Part shown: piece by piece, positions 13,854 to 22,557 of the stretch
Numbering within the stretch: the stretch's first letter is position 1
How the letters are laid out: every line of letters starts with the position of its first letter
From: Clostridia bacterium
GTDB lineage: Bacteria > Bacillota > Clostridia > Oscillospirales > CAG-272
Assembly: GCA_017451975.1 (NCBI GenBank)
Contig: JAFTNI010000242.1
Span: 1 to 26,533, forward strand
Direction of reading: 5' to 3'
Length of the DNA: 26,533 nucleotides
The notes under the pieces: generated by a model
Database searches by the model: none
What the model was told of the DNA's origin: nothing
The model's input: only the letters and a program-made list of their open reading frames with translations
Position numbers and translations under genes: made by a program

Positions 13854-14924
13854 ATGATAAGAAACGAACTTACAAAAACAGACCTTAAAACAAGCGATTT
13901 CGGCTTTGATTTGCCCCAGGAGCTTATTTCTCAGCACGCTTACGAAAAGCGCGACGAAGCAAGACTTATGGTGCTTCACCGAGAATCGCAGACTATAGAA
14001 CATAAAATTTTCCGAGATATAACGGAATACCTCAAAGCGGGCGATGTGCTCGTTATAAATGATTCCAAGGTTATCCCTGCCCGTATATACGGCAAAAAGG
14101 TGAGCGAAGGCGCGGCAGACGTAGAGTTTGTGCTTCTTCGCCAAAAGGAGCTGGACACGTGGGAGGTGCTTGCGCGCCCGGGCAGAAGGCTTAAAGAGGG
14201 CGCAGAGGTGCTCTTTGGCGAGGGCAAGCTCCGCGCAAGGGTACTCTCGGCCACGGAGGACGGCTGCCGTATTGTGAAATTCGATTACAGCCGAGAAAAC
14301 GGAGAAACGCTCTATTCCATTCTCGATGCTATCGGTAAGATGCCCCTGCCTCCGTATATAACCGCAGAACTTAAAAACAACAGCGATTACCAGACGGTCT
14401 ATGCGCGCGAGGAGGGATCTGCCGCAGCACCCACGGCGGGCTTGCATTTTACAGAGGAATTGCTCGATAAAATACGTGCGATGGGCGTGGAAATCGTGCC
14501 CGTTATGCTCCACGTTGGGCTTGGCACTTTCCGCCCCGTGAAGGTAGACGAAATAGATAAGCATGTTATGCACAGCGAATTTTTCGAGGTTTCCGAAGAA
14601 GCCGCAGAGAAAATAAACGCGGCAAAGGCACGTGGCGGCAGAGTTATAGCAGTTGGCACAACGTCTTGCCGTACGCTCGAAAGCTCCTCTCTTGACGACG
14701 GCACTGTTATAGCGCAGAGCGCCGACACGGGCATTTTTATCTATCCCGGCTACAAATTCAAGGTGGTAGACGCGCTTATAACGAACTTCCACTTGCCCGA
14801 AAGCACGCTTATAATGCTTGTTTCCGCGCTGGCAGGCAAGGATTTCGTGATGGGGGCTTATGAGGAGGCTATAAAGGAGAGATATAAATTCTTCTCCTTC
14901 GGCGATGCAATGTTTATAGAGTAA
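13854..14924 (+). CDS. queA: S-adenosylmethionine:tRNA ribosyltransferase-isomerase (queuosine synthesis)
   Basis: A 356-residue enzyme that adds the ribosyl group of SAM to 7-aminomethyl-7-deazaguanine in tRNA, making epoxyqueuosine. Family signatures are FDLPQELISQH and RDEARLMVLHR near the N-terminus, NDSKVIPARIYG (about 69-80), ARPGRRLK (about 106), SAAAPTAGLHFT (188-199), MLHVGLGTFRPV (about 218-229), GTTSCRTLES (268-277) and TNFHLPESTL (309-318). The length is normal. The ribosome binding site is poor, unusual here; no better start exists because a stop codon lies just upstream. miaA follows after 49 bases. Other queuosine genes (tgt, queG) are not in the window. Confidence 0.95.
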   Translation: MIRNELTKTDLKTSDFGFDLPQELISQHAYEKRDEARLMVLHRESQTIEHKIFRDITEYLKAGDVLVINDSKVIPARIYGKKVSEGAADVEFVLLRQKELDTWEVLARPGRRLKEGAEVLFGEGKLRARVLSATEDGCRIVKFDYSRENGETLYSILDAIGKMPLPPYITAELKNNSDYQTVYAREEGSAAAPTAGLHFTEELLDKIRAMGVEIVPVMLHVGLGTFRPVKVDEIDKHVMHSEFFEVSEEAAEKINAAKARGGRVIAVGTTSCRTLESSSLDDGTVIAQSADTGIFIYPGYKFKVVDALITNFHLPESTLIMLVSALAGKDFVMGAYEEAIKERYKFFSFGDAMFIE

Positions 14925-14973
14925 GAGAATTTACCCATAAAATTTTAAAAAACAAAAACCAAGGTGAAATTTT

Positions 14974-15918
14974 ATGAAAATTATATCTGTAGCAGGGCCT
15001 ACCGCAAGCGGTAAGAGCGACCTTGCAATAATGCTGGCGGAGCATTTCGGCGGCGAAATAGTGTCATTCGACTCTATGCAGATTTATCGCGGCATGGATA
15101 TTGGCACGGCTAAGCCGACGGCGGCAGAGCTTGCCCGTGTGCCGCACCATATGATAAACGTGGCAGACCCGCGCGAAAACTTTTCCGTGGCGAGCTTCGT
15201 TGCGGGCGCAAAAGCGGCGCTTGCCGATATAGAAGCGCGCGGAAAGTGCGCCGTGCTTTGCGGCGGCACGGGGCTTTACCAGGATTCGCTCGTGTACGGC
15301 ACGGAGTTTGGCGAGCTTGAAGCCGACGAAGGCTTGCGTGCAGAGCTTGCCGCGTTTGCCGCAAAAGAGGGCAACGCCGCGCTCCACGCGATTTTGGCGG
15401 AAAAAGACCCCGAAGCGGCGGAAAAAATACATATGAACAATGTAAAGCGCGTTATACGCGCGCTTGAAATAATAAAAGTAAGCGGCATGACCAAAACTGA
15501 ATGGGATAAGCGCGCGGTGAAAAATGCGAAGGCTTTGCCCGCAATAATGCTTGGGCTCAATTACCGCGACCGCGAAAAGCTTTACGCGCGCATAGACAAG
15601 CGCGTGGATATTATGCTTGAAGAGGGGCTTTACGGCGAGGTAAAATCGCTTTGGGAAGCAGGGCTTCTCTACGAGGGCTCTACGGCGTATGACGCAATAG
15701 GCTATAAGGAAATGCTTGCTTGCGTGCGCGGCGAGGAAAGCCAAGAGAGCGCGGCAGAGAAAATAAAGCTTGCCACGCGCCACTACGCAAAGCGCCAGCT
15801 TACGTGGTTTTTACGCAATAAAGATATACGCTGGCTTTACCCCGACGATTACGGCACTAAAGAGGAGCTTTTCGCCGCGGCGCTCGCCGTTGTGGCGGAA
15901 GCGGAAAAAAGCTTCTGA
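14974..15918 (+). CDS. miaA: tRNA dimethylallyltransferase
   Basis: A 314-residue enzyme that transfers a dimethylallyl group to N6 of adenosine 37 in tRNAs reading UNN codons. It shows the P-loop GPTASGKS (8-15), DSMQIYRGMDIGTAKP with Asp33, HHMINVADP, the GGTGLY loop (about 89-94) and the C-terminal AIGYKEM and RHYAKRQLTWFL motifs. The length is normal. AAGGTGA precedes the ATG. It lies between queA and a HlyD-like gene, with an 11-base gap after it, so it is probably co-transcribed. The common partners mutL and hfq are absent. Confidence 0.96.
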   Translation: MKIISVAGPTASGKSDLAIMLAEHFGGEIVSFDSMQIYRGMDIGTAKPTAAELARVPHHMINVADPRENFSVASFVAGAKAALADIEARGKCAVLCGGTGLYQDSLVYGTEFGELEADEGLRAELAAFAAKEGNAALHAILAEKDPEAAEKIHMNNVKRVIRALEIIKVSGMTKTEWDKRAVKNAKALPAIMLGLNYRDREKLYARIDKRVDIMLEEGLYGEVKSLWEAGLLYEGSTAYDAIGYKEMLACVRGEESQESAAEKIKLATRHYAKRQLTWFLRNKDIRWLYPDDYGTKEELFAAALAVVAEAEKSF

Positions 15919-15929
15919 AAGGAGCAAAA

Positions 15930-17147
15930 ATGGATATTCCAAAAAAACAGATAAGCAAAAAGTTTATAGCGGCGGCGCTCCTTTGTATGTTCGCATTTAT
16001 TTATGTCATACATCATATAGGAAATGCTTTTAAGGAAAATACAGAGCTTTTTACGGTTACGGCGGAAACGCTTGAAAACACCGTAGACGTTTCTGGCTAT
16101 ATTTTCCGCGACGAAGCGGTGCTTGCAGGCTCTGCCGTGGCTTGCTCCTATAATTACAGCGATGGCGCAAAGGTGGCAAGCGGCGCAAAGGTTGCCGCTT
16201 ATATAGCGAGCGAGGATTTGCGCGTGAAATACGAGGAAATCCGAAGCAGAATTGAAATTCTCGAAGCGAGCAATTCGCTTTTACACATAGACCTTGCCGA
16301 GGTAGACAGGGAAATAGCCGGGCTACGCACGGAAATTGCCGTAAAGAGCACTTCGGGCGACCTTTCTTTCCTTGCCGAAGCGGAAAAGGAACTGCTCGTG
16401 CTTTTGCACAAGCGCGAGCTTGCCGAAAGAAACCAGAAGGAATTTTCCGAGGAGCTTGCGGCGCTAAAAGCAGAGTTTTCTGCGTTGCAGGTGTCTGCCT
16501 CTTCAATGGGCGGCGGTGTTGTAACGCCTGAAGCGGGCTACTTTTACTCCTATACCGACGGTTACGAGGGCTTTTGCACGGCAGAAGCCGCAAAAAGCAT
16601 AAGCTTCGAGATTTTCGACGGGATAGAGGCTATGTCGCCGAAAAGAAGCGATGCCGCCGTGGGTAAGGTTGCCGCCGTAGGAAAATGGTACTATATCTGC
16701 AAAATGAGCATAGAGGCGGCGGAGGAAATCGTTTCCGACGAAACCTACAACTGCGTTTTCACAGATAACTCCTGCAAGCAAAGCCTGCCGCTGCTTACGG
16801 AAGAAAAAATCGTAGATTACACGCGCGGCGAGGTATTGCTCGTGTTTTCCTGCATGTATATGCCCGATGAATTTGATTTTTCGCGCATACAAAGGGCAAA
16901 GGTGACCGTTGCCGAAATAAGCGGCTTGCGCGTGCCTGCATCGAGCGTGCGCGTGCTTCCCGATGGGCAGACTATAGTTTATATAATAAAAGAGGGAATA
17001 TGCCGCCCGAGAAACATAGAAATACTTTTTGAAAAAGGCGGATATTGCGTTGTTTCCGATGAAAAAACGGGCAGCAATGTCGACCTTTACGACAGAATTA
17101 TAACGGGCGATAAAAATCTTTACGACGGTAAAGTTATAGATTATTAA
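15930..17147 (+). CDS. HlyD-like membrane-anchored protein of the division cluster
   Basis: A 405-residue protein with one N-terminal membrane helix (about 11-27), preceded by basic residues, so the rest is outside the cytoplasm. It then shows a lipoyl-like half hairpin (VDVSGYIFRDEAV), a long coiled coil (about 95-190) and a beta-rich C-terminal region with VPASSVRVLPDGQTIVYII, typical of HlyD/membrane fusion proteins. No transporter partner is adjacent. In clostridia such a protein is often next to ylmE and sepF, which suggests an envelope role linked to division rather than secretion. Ribosome binding site AAAGGAG. It is 18 bases from the next gene. Confidence 0.75.
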   Translation: MDIPKKQISKKFIAAALLCMFAFIYVIHHIGNAFKENTELFTVTAETLENTVDVSGYIFRDEAVLAGSAVACSYNYSDGAKVASGAKVAAYIASEDLRVKYEEIRSRIEILEASNSLLHIDLAEVDREIAGLRTEIAVKSTSGDLSFLAEAEKELLVLLHKRELAERNQKEFSEELAALKAEFSALQVSASSMGGGVVTPEAGYFYSYTDGYEGFCTAEAAKSISFEIFDGIEAMSPKRSDAAVGKVAAVGKWYYICKMSIEAAEEIVSDETYNCVFTDNSCKQSLPLLTEEKIVDYTRGEVLLVFSCMYMPDEFDFSRIQRAKVTVAEISGLRVPASSVRVLPDGQTIVYIIKEGICRPRNIEILFEKGGYCVVSDEKTGSNVDLYDRIITGDKNLYDGKVIDY

Positions 17148-17165
17148 CGGAAAGAGGCGAAAGGT

Positions 17166-17876
17166 ATGAACGAAAACTTCGACCTTATAGAGAAAAATAT
17201 AGCCGAAATCCAAAGCGAGATGAGCGCATACACGGGCGCTCACCTTATGGCGGCTATAAAGACCAGAAGCGACGCCGAGGTTCGCAAGGCTTACGAATGC
17301 GGTGTGCGCTACTTTGGCGAAAACCGCGTGCAAGAGCTGCTTGCCCACTACGAGTGCGTGCGCTCGTTGCCCGGTGCGAAGCTTCATATGATAGGAACTC
17401 TGCAAAAAAACAAGGTGAAATACATTATCGACAAGGTCGATATGATAGAGTCGCTCGACAGCGTAAGCCTTGCAGAGGAAATAAACAAGCGCGCGGAAAA
17501 ATGCGGTGTGAAAATGCCCGTGCTTATAGAGGTCAATATAGGCAGGGAAGCGCAGAAGGGCGGCGTTATGCCCGAAGAGCTGGAAGGCTTTCTGGCAGAA
17601 ACGGCTCGCTTTGAAAACGTTTTGCCCAAAGGGCTTATGACTATAGCGCCCGTTTGCGAGCGCGAGGAAGATTACGCCCGCTACTTCAGTGAAATGGTTT
17701 CCCTGCGCGATAATGTATTGAAAAAATACATGAATGACGGTGAAGAGCCGCTTCTTTCCATGGGAATGAGCGGAAACTACCGCGAAGCGCTTAAATACGG
17801 TTCAAATTTTGTGCGAATTGGCACCGGAATCTTCGGTCCTCGTGCATATTTTACAAATTCTGACATGCAAAAATAA
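17166..17876 (+). CDS. YggS/YlmE family PLP-binding homeostasis protein
   Basis: A 236-residue alanine-racemase-like barrel without the second domain. The PLP lysine is Lys32 in MAAIKTR, followed by GVRYFGENRVQELL, HMIGTLQKNK (the H-x-IG-x-LQ-x-NK signature), a GLMTIAP segment and MGMSGNYREALKYGSNFVRIGTGIFG at the phosphate site. Members bind PLP and keep vitamin B6 and amino-acid pools balanced but show no racemase activity. In Gram-positives the gene (ylmE) sits just before sepF, as here. It follows the HlyD-like gene by 18 bases. Confidence 0.93.
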   Translation: MNENFDLIEKNIAEIQSEMSAYTGAHLMAAIKTRSDAEVRKAYECGVRYFGENRVQELLAHYECVRSLPGAKLHMIGTLQKNKVKYIIDKVDMIESLDSVSLAEEINKRAEKCGVKMPVLIEVNIGREAQKGGVMPEELEGFLAETARFENVLPKGLMTIAPVCEREEDYARYFSEMVSLRDNVLKKYMNDGEEPLLSMGMSGNYREALKYGSNFVRIGTGIFGPRAYFTNSDMQK

Positions 17877-17903
17877 ATTTTTATAAAAATTATAAAAAAA
17901 TAA

Positions 17904-17933
17904 TTGCATTATACATACACTTTATGTTATAAT
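17904..17933 (+). promoter_or_regulatory. Promoter of sepF
   Basis: TTGCAT (17904-17909) and a perfect TATAAT (17928-17933) with an 18-base spacer, in the 138-base gap after yggS. The A/T-rich leader is about 74 bases long. Confidence 0.75.
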
Positions 17934-18014
17934 TGAGATGCTATAATTTATTTCGAAATTTATTCCTTAATATATTGGGTTAAATTAAAGAAAACAAAAA
18001 TTCGGAGGTATGAA

Positions 18015-18515
18015 ATGGGTCTTTTTGATTCACTTAAAGAAAAATTGATCGGAGATAACGTAGAAGAAGAAATAGATGAAGGTCTCTACCCCATCGACGA
18101 AGAAGGAGAAGTAGACGGCGAAGTTGTTGAAGATGCTCAGACGGGCTCTGTTTCCCGCGAGGGTATCAGCGGTGCTATCGAGCTCAAGGTTGTTAAACCC
18201 GAACGCTATGGCAACGTAAAACAGATCGCAGACCACCTTCTCAATCACCGTACAGTTGTGCTCAACCTTGAGTCCACAAATAAAGAAACGGCAAAACGCC
18301 TTCTCGATTTCCTTTCCGGTGTTGCTTACTCTATCGACGGCCAGCTCAAGAGAGTTGCTACGAACACGTTCGTTATCACTCCCTGCAACGTTGACGTTTC
18401 CGGCGAGCAGATGCGCGCTACAACGGGCGAAGACACGGGCAACTTCACAACGACGTTCGGTGTTTCCGGCGGTGAAGGCGGCGCGGCTCCCGCAGGCAGC
18501 GATACACTTTATTGA
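18015..18515 (+). CDS. sepF: Cell division protein SepF
   Basis: A 166-residue FtsZ-associated protein. The first dozen residues (MGLFDSLKEKLIG) form the membrane-binding amphipathic helix, an acidic linker runs to about 50, and the SepF core spans about 56-130 with KQIADHLLNHRTVVLNL, AKRLLDFLSGVAY and the GQLKRVATNTFVITP strand pair. SepF bundles FtsZ filaments and tethers them to the membrane at the septum. A Gly/Ala-rich tail follows. CGGAGG precedes the ATG and a terminator follows, so sepF may be a separate transcript even though it sits inside the division cluster. Confidence 0.95.
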   Translation: MGLFDSLKEKLIGDNVEEEIDEGLYPIDEEGEVDGEVVEDAQTGSVSREGISGAIELKVVKPERYGNVKQIADHLLNHRTVVLNLESTNKETAKRLLDFLSGVAYSIDGQLKRVATNTFVITPCNVDVSGEQMRATTGEDTGNFTTTFGVSGGEGGAAPAGSDTLY

Positions 18516-18539
18516 TTAATAAAGAAATCTATTGAAATT

Positions 18540-18571
18540 CAACGGGGCGAAAGTCGTCCCGTTGGGTTTTT
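18540..18571 (+). terminator. Terminator after sepF
   Basis: A ten-pair stem (CAACGGGGCG with CGTCCCGTTG, one G-U, loop AAAGT) followed by GGTTTTTC. Confidence 0.85.
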
Positions 18572-18580
18572 CACGGGCTT

Positions 18581-18608
18581 AGCCCCCTGAAAACACGGGG
18601 GCTTTCTT
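18581..18608 (+). terminator. Second hairpin upstream of ylmG
   Basis: AGCCCCC pairs with GGGGGCT around TGAAAACAC, followed by TTCTTC. It is a possible second terminator or a leader structure of ylmG. No strong promoter is visible between it and ylmG; TATAAC near 18651 is weak. Confidence 0.45.
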
Positions 18609-18670
18609 CAGTGTGCCTTTTCGGCTCTGCAGCCCGCACCGTATAACCCTTTTCAATATCGGAGGTTTTT

Positions 18671-18943
18671 ATGCAAACGTTCCTTTCCTTTGCAACAACG
18701 CTCGTTCTGGCATTCTGCTCCATATCGCAGATTTTGCTTCTGGGGCGCGCCATATTTTCCTGGTTCCCGGGGCAAGGCGGCGCGGTCGAGCGCTTTATTT
18801 ACGGCTGCACGGAACCGCTGCTTATACCCGTGCGCAAGCTTTTCGACCTCTTTGATATAAGACCAAATTTGCCAATTGACCTTTCGTTTACCGTAACCTT
18901 CGTTTTGCTCATAATAATAGAATCTATCGCGATGTCTTTGTGA
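18671..18943 (+). CDS. ylmG: YggT family membrane protein YlmG
   Basis: A 90-residue protein with two membrane helices (about 5-27 and 68-88) and the family segment LLLGRAIFSWFP, then TEPLLIPVRKLFD, which precedes the second helix. YlmG/YggT proteins lie in the division cluster of Gram-positives and affect nucleoid distribution or envelope assembly; the biochemical role is not settled. GGAGG lies five bases before the ATG. ylmH, which normally follows and encodes an S4-domain RNA-binding protein, is missing: only 61 bases separate ylmG and divIVA. Confidence 0.93.
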   Translation: MQTFLSFATTLVLAFCSISQILLLGRAIFSWFPGQGGAVERFIYGCTEPLLIPVRKLFDLFDIRPNLPIDLSFTVTFVLLIIIESIAMSL

Positions 18944-19004
18944 GCAGGGCGTAATTTTTTAATTATCTGTTTTAAAATTATTCGTAAGGAAGGAAGTTCA
19001 GCAT

Positions 19005-20168
19005 ATGTCGGTAATAACGCCAAAAGACCTTGCGGGAAAATCTTTTTCCTCGGCTTTTAAGGGATATAACAAAACAGAAGTAGACGAATATGTAAGCAAA
19101 ATTACGAAAAACTACTCCGCGCTGTACCGCAGGTGCGCGGAGCTGGAGGAAAACCTTGCCGTTGCCAACGTGCGCCTTGAAAACATAGAAAACGACGAGC
19201 GCCGCGCAAAAAAAGCGCTGGAAAGCGCGAAGGAAAAAAGCGATTGCGTTATAGCAGAGGCTTACGAGCGCGCAGACGACATTCTGGTTTCCATAAAGAA
19301 AAACTGCGATGCTATTTTACGCGATTTCCAGAAGAAGGTAGACGCGCAAAAGGACGCGCTGGCGGAAATGAATGCGCGCGTGGAAATTTTTAAAAAAGAT
19401 ATTTTTTCAAGATACAGAACGCATATAGAGCTTTTAGAGCAGCTGACACCCGTGCTGGATTTCGACGAAAGCTATAGCTCGGGCGAATACGTTATGCGCG
19501 TTATAAACGATCTGAAGCACGAAATAACCGCAGAATACGATATTGCCATCGGCTATGACGACGAAGATGGCGTAAGCGGCTTTGAAGGTTATGCAGAAGA
19601 GCCAGATTTCGACGAAATGCCCACGGAGGAGGAAATAAGCGCGTTTATAAACACGCTTGCTTCGCAGGGCATAGACGAGCCCGCAAAGCTGCCCGAGGCT
19701 GAAAACAAAGAAGAGAAGGCTTCCAAAACGCTCGATGAAATACTTGCCCAGGTAAAAGCGGAGGAGGAGGCGGAAAGCGGCGGCGCTTTGCCCCCCATAG
19801 CCACGGCAAAAGGCGAGGGCGAAGCCAAGGCAGAAGCGGCTTCTGAATCTGCAGAAGGTTCAGAAAGCCTTGCGTCAAAAGCCGTAGACGAGCCGAAGGA
19901 AGAAGCAAAAGCGGAAACCGAAGCCGTGACAGACGAGCTTTACGACGAACCCAAGAGCTTTATACCGAAGGAAACCGTGGAAAAAGCCATAGTTATTCCT
20001 TCCAACAGGCGTTCCACCAGAAAAAAGAAAAAGCAGCTTGCTTCCGTTTTGGAAATGCTGCGTGAATATGAAGAGGAAGATGCGCGTAAAATACCTAAGA
20101 TAGAAGCCCAGCTTATGCTGAATCTTGACGAGGCTATGGAAACGCTTATCGAATCTCCAAAAAAATAA
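19005..20168 (+). CDS. divIVA: DivIVA domain protein with long acidic tail
   Basis: A 387-residue protein. Residues 1-55 form the lipid-binding DivIVA domain (SSAFKGYNKTEVDEYVSKI), and 40-165 a coiled coil. A long Glu/Ala-rich disordered segment follows (about 180-335), then a basic cluster RRSTRKKKKQ (about 343-352) and a final acidic helix. DivIVA senses negative membrane curvature at poles and septa and recruits partners. The tail is much longer than in the roughly 165-residue Bacillus protein and may hold partner-binding sites; the KKKK cluster could bind nucleic acid or membrane. AAGGAAGG precedes the ATG. Confidence 0.92.
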   Translation: MSVITPKDLAGKSFSSAFKGYNKTEVDEYVSKITKNYSALYRRCAELEENLAVANVRLENIENDERRAKKALESAKEKSDCVIAEAYERADDILVSIKKNCDAILRDFQKKVDAQKDALAEMNARVEIFKKDIFSRYRTHIELLEQLTPVLDFDESYSSGEYVMRVINDLKHEITAEYDIAIGYDDEDGVSGFEGYAEEPDFDEMPTEEEISAFINTLASQGIDEPAKLPEAENKEEKASKTLDEILAQVKAEEEAESGGALPPIATAKGEGEAKAEAASESAEGSESLASKAVDEPKEEAKAETEAVTDELYDEPKSFIPKETVEKAIVIPSNRRSTRKKKKQLASVLEMLREYEEEDARKIPKIEAQLMLNLDEAMETLIESPKK

Positions 20169-20176
20169 AAACTACG

Positions 20177-20193
20177 GGGGCGCTTTACGCCCC
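20177..20193 (+). terminator. Short GC hairpin between divIVA and lspA
   Basis: GGGGCG pairs with CGCCCC around CTTTA, nine bases after the divIVA stop. It has no U-tract (TTAAATATT follows), so it is more likely an mRNA-processing or attenuating hairpin than a full stop. Confidence 0.45.
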
Positions 20194-20218
20194 TTAAATA
20201 TTAACGGAGTTTAATTAT

Positions 20219-20734
20219 ATGATTCTTTGGATTAGTATTATAATCGCCTCCGTTCTTATAGACCAGCTTACGAAGCTTGCTACGATTGCTTGGCTCGAGG
20301 TTGGCGAAAAAATTGTGGCGATACCTTACCTTATAAATTTTCATCATATCAAAAATACGGGCGCGGCATGGGGAATGTTCAGCGATAGCCGATGGATCTT
20401 TCTCGTTATTTCGTCTGTTGCTATAATCGGCTTGCCAATTTTCCTTTATAAGCACCGCAAAGCGCCGTTTATTTTCGGTTTCTCGCTTTCGCTTGTTATA
20501 GGCGGAGCTATAGGCAATATGATAGACAGGCTTTTTGCACCGAACGGCGGTGTTACCGACTTTATAGAGTTTGCTTTTATGGATTTCCCCGTGTTCAACG
20601 TGGCAGATATCTGCGTTTGCGTGGGTGCCGTGCTTCTTTTTGTATATCTCGCGTTTTTCGATAAGGTGGTTTTCCCGCCCGAGGAAAAGAAGACGGAAGC
20701 AGAGCCCGCGGAAGAAGAGGAAAAAAATGACTGA
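20219..20734 (+). CDS. lspA: Lipoprotein signal peptidase (signal peptidase II)
   Basis: A 171-residue four-helix membrane aspartyl protease that cleaves prolipoprotein signal peptides ahead of the lipidated cysteine. It shows DQLTK (15-19), HHIKNTGAAWGMF (42-54) and the catalytic aspartates Asp103 in GNMIDRL and Asp130 in FNVADI. A charged C-terminal tail (PPEEKKTEAEPAEEEEKND) extends into the cytoplasm. Its ribosome binding site, CGGAGTTT, is complementary for seven bases to the AAACUCC motif of the two small RNAs, a point for a target search. The last eight bases overlap rluD. Confidence 0.96.
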   Translation: MILWISIIIASVLIDQLTKLATIAWLEVGEKIVAIPYLINFHHIKNTGAAWGMFSDSRWIFLVISSVAIIGLPIFLYKHRKAPFIFGFSLSLVIGGAIGNMIDRLFAPNGGVTDFIEFAFMDFPVFNVADICVCVGAVLLFVYLAFFDKVVFPPEEKKTEAEPAEEEEKND

Positions 20735-21653
20735 CATCGAGGTTTACGGCGAGGATATAGGCAAGCGCCTTGACGTTTTTATTGCCGAAAGGGAAGATAT
20801 AACCCGCGCCTTTGCCCAAAAGCTTATTGAAGAGGGCAACGTGCTTGTGCTTGGTGCGCAGAAAAACAAAAACTATAAAATAAGAAAAGGCGACGAAATT
20901 TCCGTTGAATACCCGCCCCCGCGCGAATGTGAGGCGGCGGCTGAGGATATCCCCGTAGATATAGTCTACGAGGACGAGGATATTATCGTTGTAAACAAGC
21001 CGCGCGGCATGGTGGTTCACCCTGCGGCGGGCAACTATTCCGGCACGCTTGTGAACGCGCTTATGTTCCACAGGGGCAGCGAACTTTCCGACATTGGCGG
21101 GGTAATACGCCCGGGTATAGTGCACAGAATAGATAAGGACACAAGCGGCTTGCTCGTGGTGGCGAAGAATAACGACGCGCACCTTTTCCTTTCTGCAGAA
21201 ATAAAGGAGCATAAGGTTTCGCGCATATACCACGCCATTGCCATAGGCAGAGTGGACGAAAATATGACGCTTGATTACCCGATAGGCAGAAGCAGTGTGG
21301 ACCGCAAAAAAATGGCGGTTACGGAAAAAAACTCCAAAAACGCAGTTACGCACGTCGAAGTGATGGAAAGCTTCACGGGCGCGACATATATTAAATGCAT
21401 ACTCGAAACGGGAAGAACGCACCAGATACGCGTTCACCTTTCGCATATCGGCCACCCACTGCTTGGCGACGAGGTATACGGCAGCGCAAAAATGCCGCAA
21501 AACCGCGAATATATGAAGGATAACCCCGGGCAATGCCTGCACGCGGCAGAGCTTGAGCTTACCCACCCGCGCACGGGCGAGAAAATGCGCTTTACCTGCC
21601 CCTTGCCCGAATATTTCACAGAGGTTCTCGAAAAGTTAAGACGTAAGAATTGA
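20727..21653 (+). CDS. rluD: RluA/RluD family 23S rRNA pseudouridine synthase
   Basis: A 308-residue enzyme. An S4 RNA-binding domain (about 12-62, KRLDVFIAEREDITRAFAQKLIEEGNVLV) precedes the catalytic domain with VNKPRGMVVHPA (89-100) and HRIDKDTSGLLVVAK (133-147), where Asp136 is the catalytic residue. ETGRTHQIRVHL and HAAELELTHPRTGE follow. It converts uridine to pseudouridine in rRNA. The start is ATG 20727, overlapping lspA by eight bases; the longer in-frame extension lies inside lspA and has no role. The lspA-rluD order is the standard Gram-positive one. Confidence 0.94.
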   Translation: MTDIEVYGEDIGKRLDVFIAEREDITRAFAQKLIEEGNVLVLGAQKNKNYKIRKGDEISVEYPPPRECEAAAEDIPVDIVYEDEDIIVVNKPRGMVVHPAAGNYSGTLVNALMFHRGSELSDIGGVIRPGIVHRIDKDTSGLLVVAKNNDAHLFLSAEIKEHKVSRIYHAIAIGRVDENMTLDYPIGRSSVDRKKMAVTEKNSKNAVTHVEVMESFTGATYIKCILETGRTHQIRVHLSHIGHPLLGDEVYGSAKMPQNREYMKDNPGQCLHAAELELTHPRTGEKMRFTCPLPEYFTEVLEKLRRKN

Positions 21654-21660
21654 GGCTTGC

Positions 21661-22500
21661 ATGAAAAAATTCGAAAACATATATATTGCTTCCGATATTG
21701 ACGGCACATTCCTTTGGGATTGCGCTTACGTAAACCCGAAAAATATTTCCGCCGTGAAATATTTTACGGAAAACGGCGGCCATTTCGCTTTTTCTACGGG
21801 CAGAAACCGCTTTGATACAGAGCGTGTTTTGCCTGTATGGCGCGAGCTTTGCAATATGCCGTGCATTTTCTGCAACGGCAGTATGCTCTATGACCCGAAA
21901 ACGGACGAAACCATAGACCCGATATATATTGAGCCTGCGGAAAAGGCGGCAGAGGTTTTCCGCTTTATACGCGATAAATTTGCCGACGTTGCAGGGGCGA
22001 GGGCTACAACACCGCGCGGCTTCCTTTTTGCCGACGATGACGAATACGTGCTTAGCCGTTTCACGGAAAACGGCAACATTCACGTTTCCGAGGTTTTGCC
22101 GATTGAAAAAATCGACGGCAGCGAGCTTTTCAAAATAGTTGTGGAAACAACACCCGAATACAGGGAAAAGATTTTTGAAGCGATGGCGGCGCATTTCGGT
22201 GACGTTTTCGAGCTTACATATTCTGCGCCGATGCTTGTGGAGGTTCAGCCGCGAGGCGTAAGCAAGGCCTCCGCAATAGACGCTATGCGAAAAAGGGCGA
22301 GAAAGCTGAACCCCGATGCGAAATTTTACTGCATAGGCGATTACAACAACGATTATAAAATGCTCCTTGCGGCAGACGTGGCGGTTTGCCCCGCGAACGC
22401 CTGCGAAAGCATAAAAGCCGTGGCAGATATTGAGGTTTGCCATTGCGAGTGCGGCGCGCTTGCCGATTTGATAGAGAAAATTGAAAACAGCTTGGAATAA
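21661..22500 (+). CDS. Cof-type HAD superfamily hydrolase
   Basis: A 279-residue phosphatase with the HAD motifs: DIDGT (Asp12 nucleophile, Asp14 acid/base), STGR (45-48), Lys202 in GVSKASAI and the acidic motif GDYNND (226-231, Asp227 and Asp231). A type-IIB cap lies between about 85 and 185. It probably dephosphorylates sugar phosphates or a cofactor such as FMN or PLP; the substrate is not predictable. It starts eight bases after rluD with TTGAGG upstream, so it is in the same operon, and a terminator closes the unit. Confidence 0.92.
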   Translation: MKKFENIYIASDIDGTFLWDCAYVNPKNISAVKYFTENGGHFAFSTGRNRFDTERVLPVWRELCNMPCIFCNGSMLYDPKTDETIDPIYIEPAEKAAEVFRFIRDKFADVAGARATTPRGFLFADDDEYVLSRFTENGNIHVSEVLPIEKIDGSELFKIVVETTPEYREKIFEAMAAHFGDVFELTYSAPMLVEVQPRGVSKASAIDAMRKRARKLNPDAKFYCIGDYNNDYKMLLAADVAVCPANACESIKAVADIEVCHCECGALADLIEKIENSLE

Positions 22501-22503
22501 ACA

Positions 22504-22545
22504 AAAGCAGATACATTCAAAATAGAGTGTATCTGCTTTATTTTT
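22504..22545 (+). terminator. Terminator after the HAD hydrolase
   Basis: A twelve-base-pair perfect stem (AAAGCAGATACA with TGTATCTGCTTT, loop TTCAAAATAGAG) followed by ATTTTTC. Confidence 0.9.
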
Positions 22546-22557
22546 CATATTATACCG

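Noticed and set aside
13592..13855. 87-codon minus-strand ORF upstream of ktrB
   Set aside because: It covers the perfect ktrB promoter and the queA promoter and has no ribosome binding site or recognisable motif.
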